This document shows positions 46,043 through 57,450 of a stretch of DNA of 64,000 bases, in pieces. Position numbers and translations under genes: made by a program. The notes under the pieces were generated by a model. The model made no database searches. It saw only the letters and a program-made list of their open reading frames with translations, and had not been told where the DNA came from. The number at the start of each line of letters is the position of its first letter. The stretch's first letter is position 1. Source of the DNA: Clitopilus passeckerianus (taxonomy: Eukaryota; Basidiomycota; Agaricomycetes; Agaricales; Entolomataceae); NCBI GenBank assembly GCA_944990035.1, contig CALYLX010000082.1, positions 806,001 through 870,000 of the forward strand. The letters run 5' to 3'.

Positions 46043-46480
46043 GATATCAACTCCTGACCAGCTTCCCTGTAATTATGTATTTATCTAAGGCATTGTCATA
46101 TTCGGTATCATTTACAACACGTCATCTCTTATATAGCAAATGTTTCCAGCAAATGTTTCGTTGAGTAAGCAAAATACCATGATATTAGCTGTGGCTCCTC
46201 TTCTTTGTGCACACCTCTAAAAGAGCAGTTTTCAGGAGCGATGTGGCACAAGCTTCTCCCCTTATGATGCACATGTTTAAGAGTGGCGCAATATTTGTGC
46301 CACCTGGTGCACAGCCTGCATGAATCAAAGAACTAGACCTCACTAGCATGCTCATACCACAATATAGGAATCAAGATCAAGATTTATTTCTAGATAACAG
46401 GGGGCATTGTACACTTTTTCGGTGCTACGCCCTAACCTATCCACCTTTGCGAGGATCAAGTCTATCCAGGATCGATTCCA
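46043..46480. other. Intergenic
   Basis: Nothing recognised. AT-rich, with repeated GCAAATGTTT words near 46137-46158 and two ATGATGCACATGTTTAAGAG/TGTGCACACCTCTAAAAGAG-like blocks. Confidence 0.4.
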
Positions 46481-47913
46481 TCAAATGTTCAATTCCGCCA
46501 TGGCCGCAACCGTCTGATTAGAAAAATTTTCAACCCACTCTTTTATACTAGTTAGGCCCCAAACATCCTTTCTGATACATACTTCATGCTCGACAAGAGT
46601 CTCCGTTGAGAGGCAAGAGGATGAGCCATCACCGTCGACATTCAGTCTGCGTTGAGTATATAGCGCATTCAACGATTTGTTACCACCTGGGCTCCCGTTT
46701 CCGGAGTCGGTACGAGCGCGTTTTTTGGTTTGTGACCTCGTTTTATAAGGTGTTGTCCTCGTGTGATTGCTACGATTGTCCTCGCTACCTTCGTCGGGAT
46801 TGTCCCTTGGAGGCTTCTTATCATTGCCCGGATCATCACCCCTCGAACTTTCGGTGGTGGAATCCTTCGGAGGGGGAGGCTCTAACCAAGCTTCACAAAT
46901 GTCCCGCACCTTGGACAGACCAGGATACTGTGCAATTAGTTCCGTGCGCTGTCGAAGGCCGATTCGATTAAGCTTGAGACCAGCAGTGAGGATAGCAAAG
47001 CGAGGGTGGAGATGGCTGGTAAATAGAGGGAGGTCGTGATATGGGTAATAGTAATGCCTCGCATTATCCGGAGTGAGTGGCTGAGTCAAATTGATGTTTT
47101 GCAAGGTAGTTATGATGGTGTGCTGCATGACAACCTTGTTGATAACCACGAGACGATATTGAAAAAACTCCCCCTAAAATGGCCTTCTAGTAGATTCAAA
47201 ATCATGATTGCTAAAACATACCTGTTCAGCGCGGTAGCCCCTGTCCGGTATGGGATATGGGCGGACGGATTCAGGGTCTTCTAACGAGCTCTTCATCGCG
47301 GTGTAGTAACGATCAATAACGTCGTCTGTAGGCAAGAGCATCCAACTACCTCCTCGACTCTGATCATGAAGGGTATGGAGGATGGCATCAACTGTTTTAT
47401 TGCTGAGTCTTATAGATTGTCCGTTTGGGGAAATTACTCACGACAAATGACGTTCCTTCGTGTGTCCAGATTCAATTGCGTGCCTCCTAAAGACCAATTG
47501 TATTCGATAGAACTCATCTTGGAGCCAAAAATCGCAATATTAGCAGCAATAGGAGGGAGTAGTCTTGAGGCAATCACCAGGTCCCGATCTCTCATCAGTG
47601 CCCTAGGAAGACAGTGGGCAAACTCGATACCACACTGGCCCGGTAAACCACGAATCAAGCAGGATTTACCGTTTGGGGCGGCATCTGAAGCTCTCTTCCT
47701 ATCCTTCTCCGTGAATTCGATGAGCTCGACACTGTTTCGATAGGCTCGCAGAGAGGGTGTAGTCTCAAAATCGTTGTTATCCTCGACAAATTCAGCGTAG
47801 TCTGGATCAAGGTCCTCAGGATTATTCCGCCCAACAGGATTGTTAAATCGAGAGGATCTTCCTTGGGGAGTGACTGGCCGAGAGTCTTGTTGATTTTCCG
47901 CAGAGGCGCTCAT
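46481..47913 (-). CDS. HNH-nuclease-like domain protein, 444 aa (member A of head-to-head pair)
   Basis: Three exons: 47913-47442, 47391-47222 and 47173-46481. The N-terminal 60 residues are polar. The central region has CLIRGLPGQCGIEFAHCLPR, IEYNWSLGGTQLNLDTRRNV and ILHTLHDQSRGGSWMLLP, giving an H...N...H order as in fungal HNH-type domains. Then comes a helical region with LPLFTSHLHPRFAILTAGLK and DICEAWLEPPPP, a basic disordered stretch (about 300-380), and the sequence TSIKEWVENF near the end. This arrangement is common in Agaricomycete HNH-like proteins of unknown function. Nuclease activity is plausible from the motifs but not shown. It shares 366 bp of upstream DNA with its paralogue. 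Confidence 0.78.
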
Positions 47914-48279
47914 CGACGATAGTAGGAGTAACCACCACCGTGGTGAGTCGTGCAGGTGTTATCTGATGGGGGGGGGCTGCAGTTCGTAACCGTTGTAACA
48001 AATTTATAAAGCAAATTTAGGCCATGTGTAGCGGTGCTTCAAAATCCAGCAAAATCGGCGCCCACATTCTCAAGAGCCTTTCCAGAAAGGAGTAAGTATC
48101 GCCAGCAGCCTGGCCACTGACAGCAGTTGACGAGCCAACAAAACAATCATGATGAGGTGATGAAGACAGTCGGACTTCAAAATGTGACCAGTCATGTTTG
48201 CACATATTTACAACCTCTTAACGTAACAAACGAAGTTGCAACAGGCAAACACACTTCGCCCCACTCCAATCTATCACTC
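47914..48279. promoter_or_regulatory. Divergent promoter region of the HNH-like pair
   Basis: The 366-bp segment separates the two start codons and must hold both promoters. It contains a run of nine G at 47968-47976. No clear TATA box was identified for either side. Confidence 0.55.
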
Positions 48280-49452
48280 ATGGCTTCACGCTGGCGTTTC
48301 GTAACTTTGGGATCTTCGGACGAATGCAGTGAGATCCAGAGCGATAGTACACGCACATCTTCTCTCTTAGACAACCCGGACACATTGCCTGATTCAGTTA
48401 AGGCCCGCGTCCAAGTTGTTGACCCCAATCAAGGTTCATGTCTAATAGAGAACGCGCCTGAGGATCAGGGTGTCCTATTTACTCATTGCCTTCTTCAACG
48501 CGAGGCGCGGGACAGAAAAAAGGTAGATTATGATCAACGGATTTCAAATAAACTAAGCTTGGATCCTAGATCACAGGTATTGAATGGCACTGGAACATAC
48601 CGGAAGGCTCCTTGAACCTAGATACGCGTTACAATGTCTTTCGAGGTTCGAGCGATTACAGAAATTAGGTTACTGAATGCTGATACTTGTTTCAAGTTTC
48701 GCCTTTCTTGCTTCGACTCCGGTTCAAGACTCGTGAAGTTACAACTTGGATCTTCATCCCAGAAGACCATATTATCAAACGGTATCACGACTCTGTAGTG
48801 TACGACGGTCGTTGGTCGAGTTCGAGAGAATCTTTTCCTGTCATACCGGTATGTGCCCCTAGACTTCTGCGTTATGGCTGCTAAATTGCGACTGCAGAAT
48901 TCCGAATTCCTATACCGTTTCGTCCCCATCGACAAATGCTTGTCTGACGTGGTGATACGCCGCCATAACCAGCGTTCTTCACCTGAGCCATACGATGAGG
49001 ACTACACTGTACATAAATATCCATTCGACACTCTTCCTTTGTTGAAGAGCCACCTTCACCCAAAATTTGCGATCCTCGAAATTGGACGCGCCCTGGATTG
49101 CATGCATTCGTTGGAAGTTCTGGAACTGTTCGGGAAATATCCTATCCTGCAGGAAGTTGCAGAAATATACGATGCATGGACGGAGCCTTGTTCGTTCGGT
49201 CGCCGTTCTTCGACCAAGCGAAACTACCGGACGGCTAACTTGGGCGACTCCGATTCCATTGACAGCTCCAGGCTTACTCCTCCCAGAACTCAGCGATTTG
49301 TTACCGATAGATCAAGAAAGGACAGTGGATACTTGTCGAGAGTGACACTTCAGAAGCACACCACCGAGGTTGGCAGGCGTCGATGGGACGCGGACAGAGT
49401 CCAATCCTGGGCAGGGACGTGTCCGGCCAAAGACGGACATCAATCGCCTTGA
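48280..49452 (+). CDS. HNH-like paralogue, 341 aa, distal motif eroded (member B of head-to-head pair)
   Basis: Four exons: 48280-48522, 48570-48645, 48697-48848 and 48898-49452. Residues align to member A: CLIENAPEDQGVLFTHCLLQ, IEWHWNIPEGSLNLDTRYNV, TWIFIPEDHIIKRYHDSVV, LPLLKSHLHPKFAILEIGRA and EVAEIYDAWTEP. Two intron positions are shared with A. Where A has ILHTLHDQS, B has FLLRLRFKT, so both distal histidines are lost; the first His and the Asn-containing strand remain. B is therefore probably not an active nuclease if A is. Its basic tail is shorter. An extra 47-nt intron interrupts the domain after DRKK. Confidence 0.76.
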
Positions 49453-50134
49453 ATAAGACCTGATTCGAACTACAAGATCTTGGCTTGGCTAGACGGATCA
49501 TTGTGGTTTGGCTAATGACACAGCCTTTACTGAGGCAATTTGACTCCATAGCTAGAAACCGATAGCTAACTCTTCCCAAGGAAAGGGGCATGGGCCTCCT
49601 CACGTTTGCCGTATGTAATGGCTGATACCTGTTTTGTATCGTTGTTGTTACAATCATCATGGAATTTTATTCTGGAGACACCACAAACGTCTGTACTGCT
49701 CGACATCAGCTCTTGTGTGAAGGTGAAGTGAGTCAATCCTGTGTGGAAACATGTTCGGACAACGAAGAATGAGGTCGCCATAAGCATCCAAGTGGACTCG
49801 ACTCTAGGTACAAAAACCCGGCCGTCTTGGCCGCATGTGGTACCGTAGTTGTATGTCTAGCTTTGTCGATACATATCTCACGTTCTTGAACCATCAGTAA
49901 AACAGTGGCATGGGTGCTATTGAACTACACGTCTCTGCTCACGGTCTATATGTCCCTAGATTGAGGACCAGAACATCAATATTCAATGTCAATGTCATGG
50001 GGCTCCTGTCATATTTCGTCTGATCCCATAACGTCGGGGAGAACCTTCTGACTCCGACCGTGTTATGCTCCAACCGCGTATATAAGAGCGAGGACGAAGT
50101 CACTGTGAACCTTTCTTCAGATAGTACAGTCAAG
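49453..50134. other. Intergenic upstream of the Cys-rich peptide gene
   Basis: No gene seen. A TATA-like TATATAAGAG lies near 50079, about 55 bp upstream of the ATG at 50135. Confidence 0.5.
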
Positions 50135-50462
50135 ATGAAGTTCTCCATGACTACCATATCGCTTTTCCTGACCCTTTCCATCGGGATAGCCAATGCTTCC
50201 GTACTCCCAAAGGTTGGAGATATCCTCGAACGTGGTGCGTGTCTAAAAAATTGGCCTTGAAGTTCAATGCTGAACGAGTCTGCCTAGACATTTTAGAAGG
50301 AAGGTGCCGTGCCTCAGGAGCCAGCTGCCCTCTGAATCCAGATGCATGCTGCTCAGGAAGCTGCACCGACGGACCAGATGGCGATGAAGGGGTAAGTATT
50401 TGTTGGTCTGCTTTTCACTAAGACGCATGAACCGCTAACCTATCCACCAGTACTGCCATTAG
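50135..50462 (+). CDS. Small secreted Cys-rich peptide with cystine-knot-like spacing, 71 aa
   Basis: Three exons: 50135-50234, 50288-50391 and 50451-50462, the last coding only YCH and stop. A clear signal peptide covers about residues 1-21 (MKFSMTTISLFLTLSIGIANA). The mature part has six Cys with spacing C-x6-C-x6-CC-x3-C-x11-C, which fits the inhibitor-cystine-knot (knottin) pattern. Knottins act variously as protease inhibitors, antimicrobial or signalling peptides, and in some animals as channel-binding peptides; nothing here tells which. No pro-region cleavage site is obvious, although LER before the Cys-rich part could be one. The sixth Cys is supplied by the tiny last exon. Confidence 0.75.
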
Positions 50463-51130
50463 GATGCAGCCACGCAGTGGTAGTAGTCAGCCATTGGAGC
50501 TTGTGTCGAAGTAAGAAAGACTTGAGTAGGAAATAAATCAATATGATGATCGGATACCAAATTGAAGACTCCATGCCTGTGCCGCCCCGGATCAGAAGGT
50601 TATCTGGCTTTCCTCCCATGCGCCCATGTCAAAAGCAAGTCATCTGTCAGGTACGTCATGACATATTCACTGGCCTGAACGAACGTTATTTCTCAGGAAA
50701 CGCTCGGTGGTCTGATAATTGGACTTCAAGCCGGTACGGGACAGCTGCTCAGGTACAAGGCGCGTTGAACTCGTTGACAAGTCGTGGGTTGGCGTATGTC
50801 ACCCAAGAGAGCTTGGCTGCGCCACCGAGTGATTGCATGCTCTCATCGCACTGGTAATTTCAGTCACAGGGAAAGGTGAGCCATGCGTACTTTAACTGAA
50901 AAATCTCAATCCCTATTCGATGAAGAGCTGCCGCTTGATGTACTTCGGCAGGAGCTTCAGCCTTTTTGCTGGGACTTCAAAGGGTCTGGTTTATGTCGTG
51001 TAAATTATGTAACTGGTCGAATAATCCAATATACTACACCATGGAACCTTCATCATCCTCAAAAACTATCATCTGACCTTCAAAGAAATTTAAACTCGCC
51101 AGCGAGTCCATCAACAACCTATCCAAGTCA
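50463..51130. other. Intergenic
   Basis: A plus frame at 50543-50857 has no family or leader. The plus frame at 50883-51497 is mostly antisense to the NADAR gene and is not called. Confidence 0.45.
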
Positions 51131-52765
51131 CTATGACCCCTTCCCATTTGCCTGTGTCTGCAACTCCTGCCTTAACCTCATCAAAGCCTTCCCAAGCTCG
51201 TTTCTCCCCGATCCGTCCTGTCCTGCACCCCAAAATGCATCAACAGGTGAGTCCTTGAGAAGAGAGATATCGTATCAGAAACGGGTACGAGGAGCGGCCC
51301 GCATGCCCCACACTCACCTCGATCAGCTCTCTTTCGCCCGTCTTCAACAACTCCTCCTTCAAATCTTTATGTTGCGCGAATTTCAGCTTGAGTACTCGAT
51401 CCATCTGTTCATGGAAGCAAATCAGCTTCTCTGCTCTGCAAAGAGGAGGCTAGAACAAGTAGCGACATGGAGAAAAGACGAACCATCTGAATATTAATAC
51501 TCCCCCAGTCCGGCCTCGCCTCCTTCTGATACCTCCTAGCCTCCGAGAACGCGATGCGAGGTTGGTCAGAGTGCGTCCGGATGTGTTCTGCGATTTGGGG
51601 TTTGTGGTCGATGAACTGCGGTAATAATTTAAGTTCGCAATATATAGGTGGCTATATGCTAAGAAAAACGCACCTTCAGCGCTTGAAATAGATGCTCGCT
51701 CGTAGGGTACGTCTTCCTCTGATACACGATAGGATGATTTGAGAAATTTGTGAACCCATAATGGTCGTCGTCTTTATTATAAAACCGGACTGGCCCGCGT
51801 TTGAAGAGGTTCTTCCAGGACGACGAACCGCCTTTCGAAGCGTTCAAAGCAGAAGATTGAGAACACCCCATCCCTGTTGCAGAAGCCGGAGATGGAGAAG
51901 GTGTGGCCCAAGAAGCAGAGGAGTATGTTGCGCTTATAGGCGTAATTTGTGCCAGGCTATAAACCTCTCATCAGTTTCCAGTAATTATGAGTATAAAGAG
52001 GAATGAATCCGGACATACTTCTGACACGCAACAGAGCAGTACGATCCCATAGCCCCGGTAATATACTCGTCACAGTCCTCCAACCCGCATGTCCTCGTGG
52101 TGAGCGGCCATCGTAGTGCACAGGATTTGCTGCAGTGGGTGTGTTGGATGAATGTACTTGGTTTGTTGGGGTCTGGTGTGATCGAACAGGGATTTCCGCA
52201 GCCCTAGAGGACGGATAGGCCCAATTTAGCAAACGAGTGTGGAGATGACAGATAGCGCATATACTCACCCGACACAAGTCCTTAGGTATAGCAGCAACCT
52301 TCTTCACCTTCACCCGCCCTTGCTGTTTCAAATGTTCCCTGGCACACGTTTTACTGCAAAATGGGTGCTGGTGACCTTGCGCAGTCATCGATTTTGGGAA
52401 GCGATTGCAGTGCTGTAGGCGGCGTGGGCCGAGCCAAGATATGGACCATCGATAAATTGGAGGATAAGGAGGAAATGAAGAGGTTAGGTATGATTAGATG
52501 ACTGCTTTGAAGCCGAAGGTAGATATAGACTCACTTGACACATATCCGCCTGCTGCGGTTGTCCTTTGACTTGGGTTTGTCCCGAACCAGATGCGGATCC
52601 CTTGACCGGGAAGATAATCTACATTCCAAAGACATATGAGCTCCAGCCCATGTGGAAGAGACTTGGACACACTGTAGGCACTTGCATGTGCATCTGCGCC
52701 TGTCCTGGCGGTGGAGATACTGGCGGTGACATAGGGAGTGGTGGGAGGGGTTGTGTCGTCTGCAT
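51131..52765 (-). CDS. Cys-rich (zinc-finger-like) plus NADAR-domain protein, 373 aa
   Basis: Eight exons in phase: 52765-52682, 52618-52535, 52412-52269, 52203-52019, 51956-51674, 51615-51484, 51404-51318 and 51253-51131. A Pro/Gln-rich start is followed by Cys pairs: MCQHC, FCSKTC, LCRGCGNPC, HCSKSC, TCGLEDC and YCSVAC, suggesting two or three zinc-binding units (about 55-170). The C-terminal NADAR (YbiA-like) domain has VRFYNKDDDHYGFTNFSNHP, YPTSEHLFQALKF, IAEHIRTHSDQPRIAFSEAR, WGSINIQMMDRVLKLKFAQH, LIEDSPVDAFWGAGQDGSGR and NELGKALMRLR. NADAR proteins act on ADP-ribosyl-type N-glycosidic bonds; several have been shown to remove ADP-ribose from guanine bases. The Glu in TSEHLFQ and the WG...G.N.LG motif are intact. 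Fusion to a Cys-rich module is the unusual part. Confidence 0.85.
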
Positions 52766-53100
52766 ATCGTCTCTTCAATCCTAGTATTCTTAAACTGTCG
52801 TCCTAATAGTAAGCCTGATCGATGTTGCCTAGTTCAAAGCCGAAATTGAGTTGATAATTATCGCTACGCGGATTCTGTTTAGCTTTTTGAGGGAAGCGAA
52901 CGCGTGTTGAACGTTGTATGAGACAAAAAGCCCTTCTTGCGCGTGGTGGTGCCCATTATAAAGGGTTGCACAGCGCTCTATGGGTGTATCACACTAAAAG
53001 CCCGTTGCGTGCTGGTGGTGGCCGTAAACAAGCACGCACACCATGAGGCTGCTTGATCAAAGCATCGACGCGTTTCAGACTCAGTACAATACACGATAAT
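52766..53100. other. Intergenic
   Basis: Promoter side of the NADAR gene and 3' flank of PRP3. Two similar words, AAAAGCCC(T/G)T...TGCG(C/T)G(T/C)TGGTGGTG, occur near 52926 and 52997. Confidence 0.5.
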
Positions 53101-55530
53101 CTAAATTAAATCTTCCTCCTCGCCCTTCCAAGCCCTTGCAACATCCCAGTAGCCCTTCATCTTCTCTCCAAGCACCTCTTTCGCGTCTCGGTCAGTCGGA
53201 CAACTCCTCCCTCTGAAGTTGTTGAAGCACCTCTCCCTGAGTTGTCCTTCCCAAATCAGGTAGCATGCATTATCTTCCAAGCTTTGTTTCTTCTCTCCTT
53301 CTCCTTCGGCTCCCTCTCCGCTGGCACCAGCTGCTGCCGCAGAGGACTCAGCCTTCTTCCCACCGTCCTCGTCCATCTCATCCCCATTATCAATCTCCAC
53401 ATCCCCACCCCTATCCCTCGCCTCCAACGTCCAATCAACCCTCCTCAACAACAAGTTCTTATATTTCTTAATCCCCTTCCCGCTCCCCTCCACATAAACC
53501 ATACAGAACCCGGGGTTGAATATCGTCACTCCAGTCAACTTGTGCTGCTCTGCGTTCTTCCGCACTTTGAACTGGTGTGCAGGATCGGAGAGGATCTTGA
53601 TCTTAAACACTGCACCGAATAGGCCGTGCTCTTCCTCCCGGGCTTGTTTTTCCTCTCGCTTCTGCCGTCGCTCGTCGTCACCGAGCTTCCTCTCTTCGTT
53701 CATCTTCTCGTGTTTCTCCCTCCTCTGGACTACCTCCCTCCTCACTCTAGCTTCCACTCTCGTCGGGTCCTGCACAGCATCTGACGTCAACACCTTCATG
53801 AGGTTCTTCAACCCGACTTTAGGTGCGTCGGGAGGTAAGAGACCCATTCGAATACGGTCGCGTTTATCTTGCAGCTCTCCTGCTCGACGTAGTTTCCGCA
53901 TCTTCTTTTGTTCCTATACGCGCCCCAATGTCAGCACACAGACACATTTACTTGGAATGAAGAACGTACTTTAGTCGTTAACATCAGAGGCTTGAACTCG
54001 ACCTTGCTCTTGTCCATCGGCGCGGGTATGGGAATGGGGTGTTGAATGTATATCGTAACAGGCGAAGCATCCCCCGTGCCAGAGATGTTTCCGTTCTTAA
54101 TCCCAAGCGAGAGCCTCTCCATCCCAAAGGACTCGAGGTCGGAGTAGTTCTTCGTAGGAAGTAACGACTCGTCCCACCACTCAGCCGCAGGCGGGGGTGC
54201 CCTCTGTGATGAGCCGATATTAGTTTCAGGAGGGACACTGATGGTAGCAAATGGCACAAACCTTAACGCCCCTCTCAACACCTCCCAACCGCTCGTCCAA
54301 GCCTGCCTTTCTCGCACTCTCTGCGATTCTGGCCTTCAACTCCTCAAGCTGCTTATCATGCCTCAGCTGGTTCCCCATCGCAACATATTTGCCCTTCGGG
54401 TTAAACCTGAAATTTCTTCCTGCCCTCTCCTTAAGACCAAGGGTAGTAGAGGCTGACTGCTCAGCGAGAGCTTCAGAAGCAGCAACTGTATACGGATTTG
54501 CAGATTCAGGACGGGGTGTGATTGTAGGTGTTGGAGCTGGGCTCGGAGTTGGGGCATTACGAACATTGGCCTATCAGAGCATATATCAGTTAAGTTGCAA
54601 AATTGAAAAAGAATAGGACAGACCTTGATAGTGGCAAACTTCGGCTGCATAGGCTTATACCTATCTTTCTTACTCTGCGGTTGCGGTGTCGTAGACGTAT
54701 CCAATAACAGAGGATGTGCAGCCATCTTAAGTCCCGAGCCCGTCTGTGTCGGTTCAGTGGAAGAAGCACCAGACCCTCGACCTGAAGCAACGGTAGGCGT
54801 AGCAGGTTTCCTTCCGCCGGGAGGTGTAGGCTTTACAAAGATAGAAGTCAGAAAAAATATTAAGCAAGAATAAGGGTATATGAGCCTTACTGCTCCAGCA
54901 GCAGCACCTGCTAAAGCCAACTTGGCCTTCGCCTCAGCAACCCTCCTAGCAATATCACTGATGACACCTGAGTTGGGTGCGGCGGCTCCTCCAGGTGCGG
55001 GTGTAGTAGCACCTGGAGTCCCAGCTGAAGGGAGAGCTGTAATTGGTTTGGTTGGGACTGGCGCACGGACAGGGGGTGTCCATCCGAGGGCGTCTTTCTT
55101 GAATGCAGCAAGCTTGGCGGCTACTTCGGCACGTTTTGCGAGGATATCGGCTGAGGTCTGTTTGGGTTTCGTAGAATGAACAGGAAATGGAAGAGAGGGA
55201 AGAAGGGAACCGAGTCATTAGCAAATCCGGAGAGAAGCAGGCAGGGAAGACAACGTACGACGATGGAAGTCCCGGAAGCAGCGGGTGCGGTCTAGATATG
55301 GACAAGAGAGATGTAGAAAGGGTTCAGTCAGAACGAGTCTTATAACCAGATAATCACCTTTTCTCAGGAGGAGACAAGGCTTCGGGAAGGACTTACATCA
55401 CTGTCGATACAAAACAAGTCAGTGGGTCGTCCAGCGTAAGGGAGAGAGAGAAAGCGGCATGATACCTTTTCAGTTTCTTATGTGAACCAGCATCTCCATT
55501 CCCTTCGTATGGTCTCTTCTTGTCGCTCAT
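53101..55530 (-). CDS. PRP3: U4/U6 small nuclear ribonucleoprotein Prp3, 642 aa
   Basis: Eight exons in phase: 55530-55466, 55400-55397, 55291-55262, 55157-54891, 54830-54624, 54570-54262, 54203-53970 and 53913-53101. The start is MSDKKRPYEGNGD. The middle is Pro/Ala-rich. The conserved PRP3 part follows: EWWDESLLPTKNYSDLE, VTIYIQHPIPIPAPMDK, EQKKMRKLRRAGELQDKRDR, MGLLPPDAPKVGLKNLMKVL and AVQDPTRVEARVRREVVQR. The C-terminal RNA-binding domain has FKVRKNAEQHKLTGVTIFNP, VVVEGS-like VYVEGSGKGIKKYKNLLLRR, YLIWEGQLRERCFNNFRGRS and AKEVLGEKMKGYWDVARAW. Prp3 binds U4/U6 snRNA in the tri-snRNP and is essential for splicing. A 4-nt exon (55400-55397) is needed to keep phase. An acidic/Ala insert near residue 565 lies inside the C-terminal domain. 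Confidence 0.93.
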
Positions 55531-56133
55531 CTTGTTCGTAGACGCGTCGATGATGGTGGCCAAATTCCAAGGTAGGGCGGCTTATGTAACGCACTCTGGC
55601 TTTCTTCCAGACCACTTCAACGTTAGGGCCTCTGCAAGTTCACGGTGTTTCTGTCTATCTAAACTTGCTGTAAATTGTTGGAATTACCCTCGAGAATTAA
55701 TAGGTCATTTTTTTGCCAAATCGGTGGCCGCCATCGGCGTCTTAAACGCCTGTAGGCACAAAACACCTTTCATACCATACCTTTGACGGCTCTCCCGGTG
55801 TCAATGAACCAATGCTGGAAAGCGTAAGGCTCCAATTTCTATATACAAGAACCTACGCTATCTTCAATACACCTCTCCCTATATTGCAAACCTCCTTCAA
55901 TATTTATTAAACTTGGTACACACTTACTTGCAAAATCTTATGCAAAATTATTGGTGAATAGGAGTGAATAAAAGTCATGTTCTTATTAATACCAGCAGCA
56001 AGCCACCAGTACTCAGAATAGCAAGAAGAGATTAGTTGAAGAACGCATACTCGCCCAATCTCACCAGGAGGGACAGGCGCTCACCAGACGCGCCCACCAA
56101 ATCCGGGCCAAGTTGCTTACGTAAAACACCAGC
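55531..56133. other. Divergent promoter region of PRP3 and MRPL16
   Basis: No gene recognised between the two start codons. A plus frame at 55520-55786 is antisense to the PRP3 start and shows no family. Confidence 0.5.
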
Positions 56134-56920
56134 ATGTTTTCTCTTTCCACCTTGTCACGGTCCCTCGGCCAGCTCTCGAGGTCGACTGCTGCCAGCACAA
56201 GGTCAGCAGTCCAACCAACCTCCTCCTCGCTCCCAACCTTCTCCATCTTCACCCGTTCGCGTGGCCAACTTGCTCCGAAGAACGTACAAAACATCCGACG
56301 TCACAAAGGCCGGATTCCTATCCCCACCGGAGGCTCGACGAAGGGGACTACATTGGCTTATGGAGAGTGGGGGATTAGGATTAAGGGAGATGGTGCTAGG
56401 CTGAGTGCGAAGCAGCTGACTACGGCGGAGGAGGTGATCAAGAAGAAGATCAAGATTATTAAAGGAGCGAAGGTGTATTTGAGGGTGTTCCCGGATATCC
56501 CTGTTTGTATCAAGGTAGGTTGAGTTTCTCTGGTGTAGTGTCCGGGATACTGACTTTGGTTTGTGTAGGGGAATGAGACACGTATGGGTAAAGGAAAGGG
56601 AACGTTCGAGTTCTGGGCAACGCGTGTTCCGAAAGGAAGAGTCATCTTCGAGATTGGTGGTGTTCCCATACGAGAAGAGTTGGCTCGTGAAGGTATGCTT
56701 TTTTGTTCAGACTCTCTACCACCCCGTCGCTCAACTCTCCTCAATTCTAGCCCTCCGTCAAGCTGCTGCCAAGCTTCCGACCAAAATGGAATTCATTGAC
56801 AGATCCACAGCACCTCGGCTCGGAAACCTCGTTCTGCAACCGCCAACTTCGCCGAAAGTCACTCCTGATATGCTGTCGACTGCTGAAGCCGCAAATACTG
56901 AGGTCTCGGCACAGGCCTAA
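56134..56920 (+). CDS. MRPL16: Mitochondrial large-subunit ribosomal protein uL16m, 224 aa
   Basis: Three exons: 56134-56514, 56569-56692 and 56751-56920. The N-terminus is Ser/Arg-rich without acids (MFSLSTLSRSLGQLSRS), a mitochondrial presequence. The L16 core follows: [80 protein letters not shown] and IGGVPIREELAREALRQAA, then KLPTKMEFI. L16 binds 23S-type rRNA near the A site and is a core mitoribosome protein. A fungal-type tail of about 35 residues follows. Introns are 54 and 58 nt. Confidence 0.95.
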
Positions 56921-57450
56921 TATGTATTATGTTAATATATACTCACCAGATGGCCTGTAATTGCGTAGAGAAGGCTGATAATAATTTTACACCATCCTTG
57001 CCCGCCCTGTTGCCCCTGCAAATGGCCTCTCCACTCATGTGTATCGCACCTCCTCGGGGTAATCAAGTCCAGGCGTCACCTCAATTTCGAGGTCCCAGAA
57101 AATCCACTGCCAACGGTCACGAAAAGATCCCAATTCACTTGGTGGTGTCTGCCTCCGTCGAAGTTGACTTGACCTTACATGAGTTTCTTCTGTCCGCCTT
57201 GAACCACGCTATGCAGGCGAAAATGATAACGAAAACGAAGATGAGTAAGATTGGACTGGTAAGTATTTAATGGTACACAAACGAAATAATAATACTTAGT
57301 TACAGACGAGTCAGGGGGAGATGATAATTTGCTATGTAAATCGGAAATCTCATTCAAGGCCGGTAGGCATAAATCACTCGTAGTTTATGTCTTGAGTAGC
57401 GTCTGAGCCAAAACTAAGGTAAAATGGCCGAAATTTGGGTAGTACTAATG
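56921..57450. other. Convergent intergenic region
   Basis: This lies between the 3' ends of MRPL16 and the NLR gene. A plus frame (56929-57270) shows no family. Confidence 0.45.

Noticed and set aside
50883..51497. 204-codon plus-strand ORF
   Set aside because: Most of it is antisense to five NADAR exons whose splice sites and domain are convincing.
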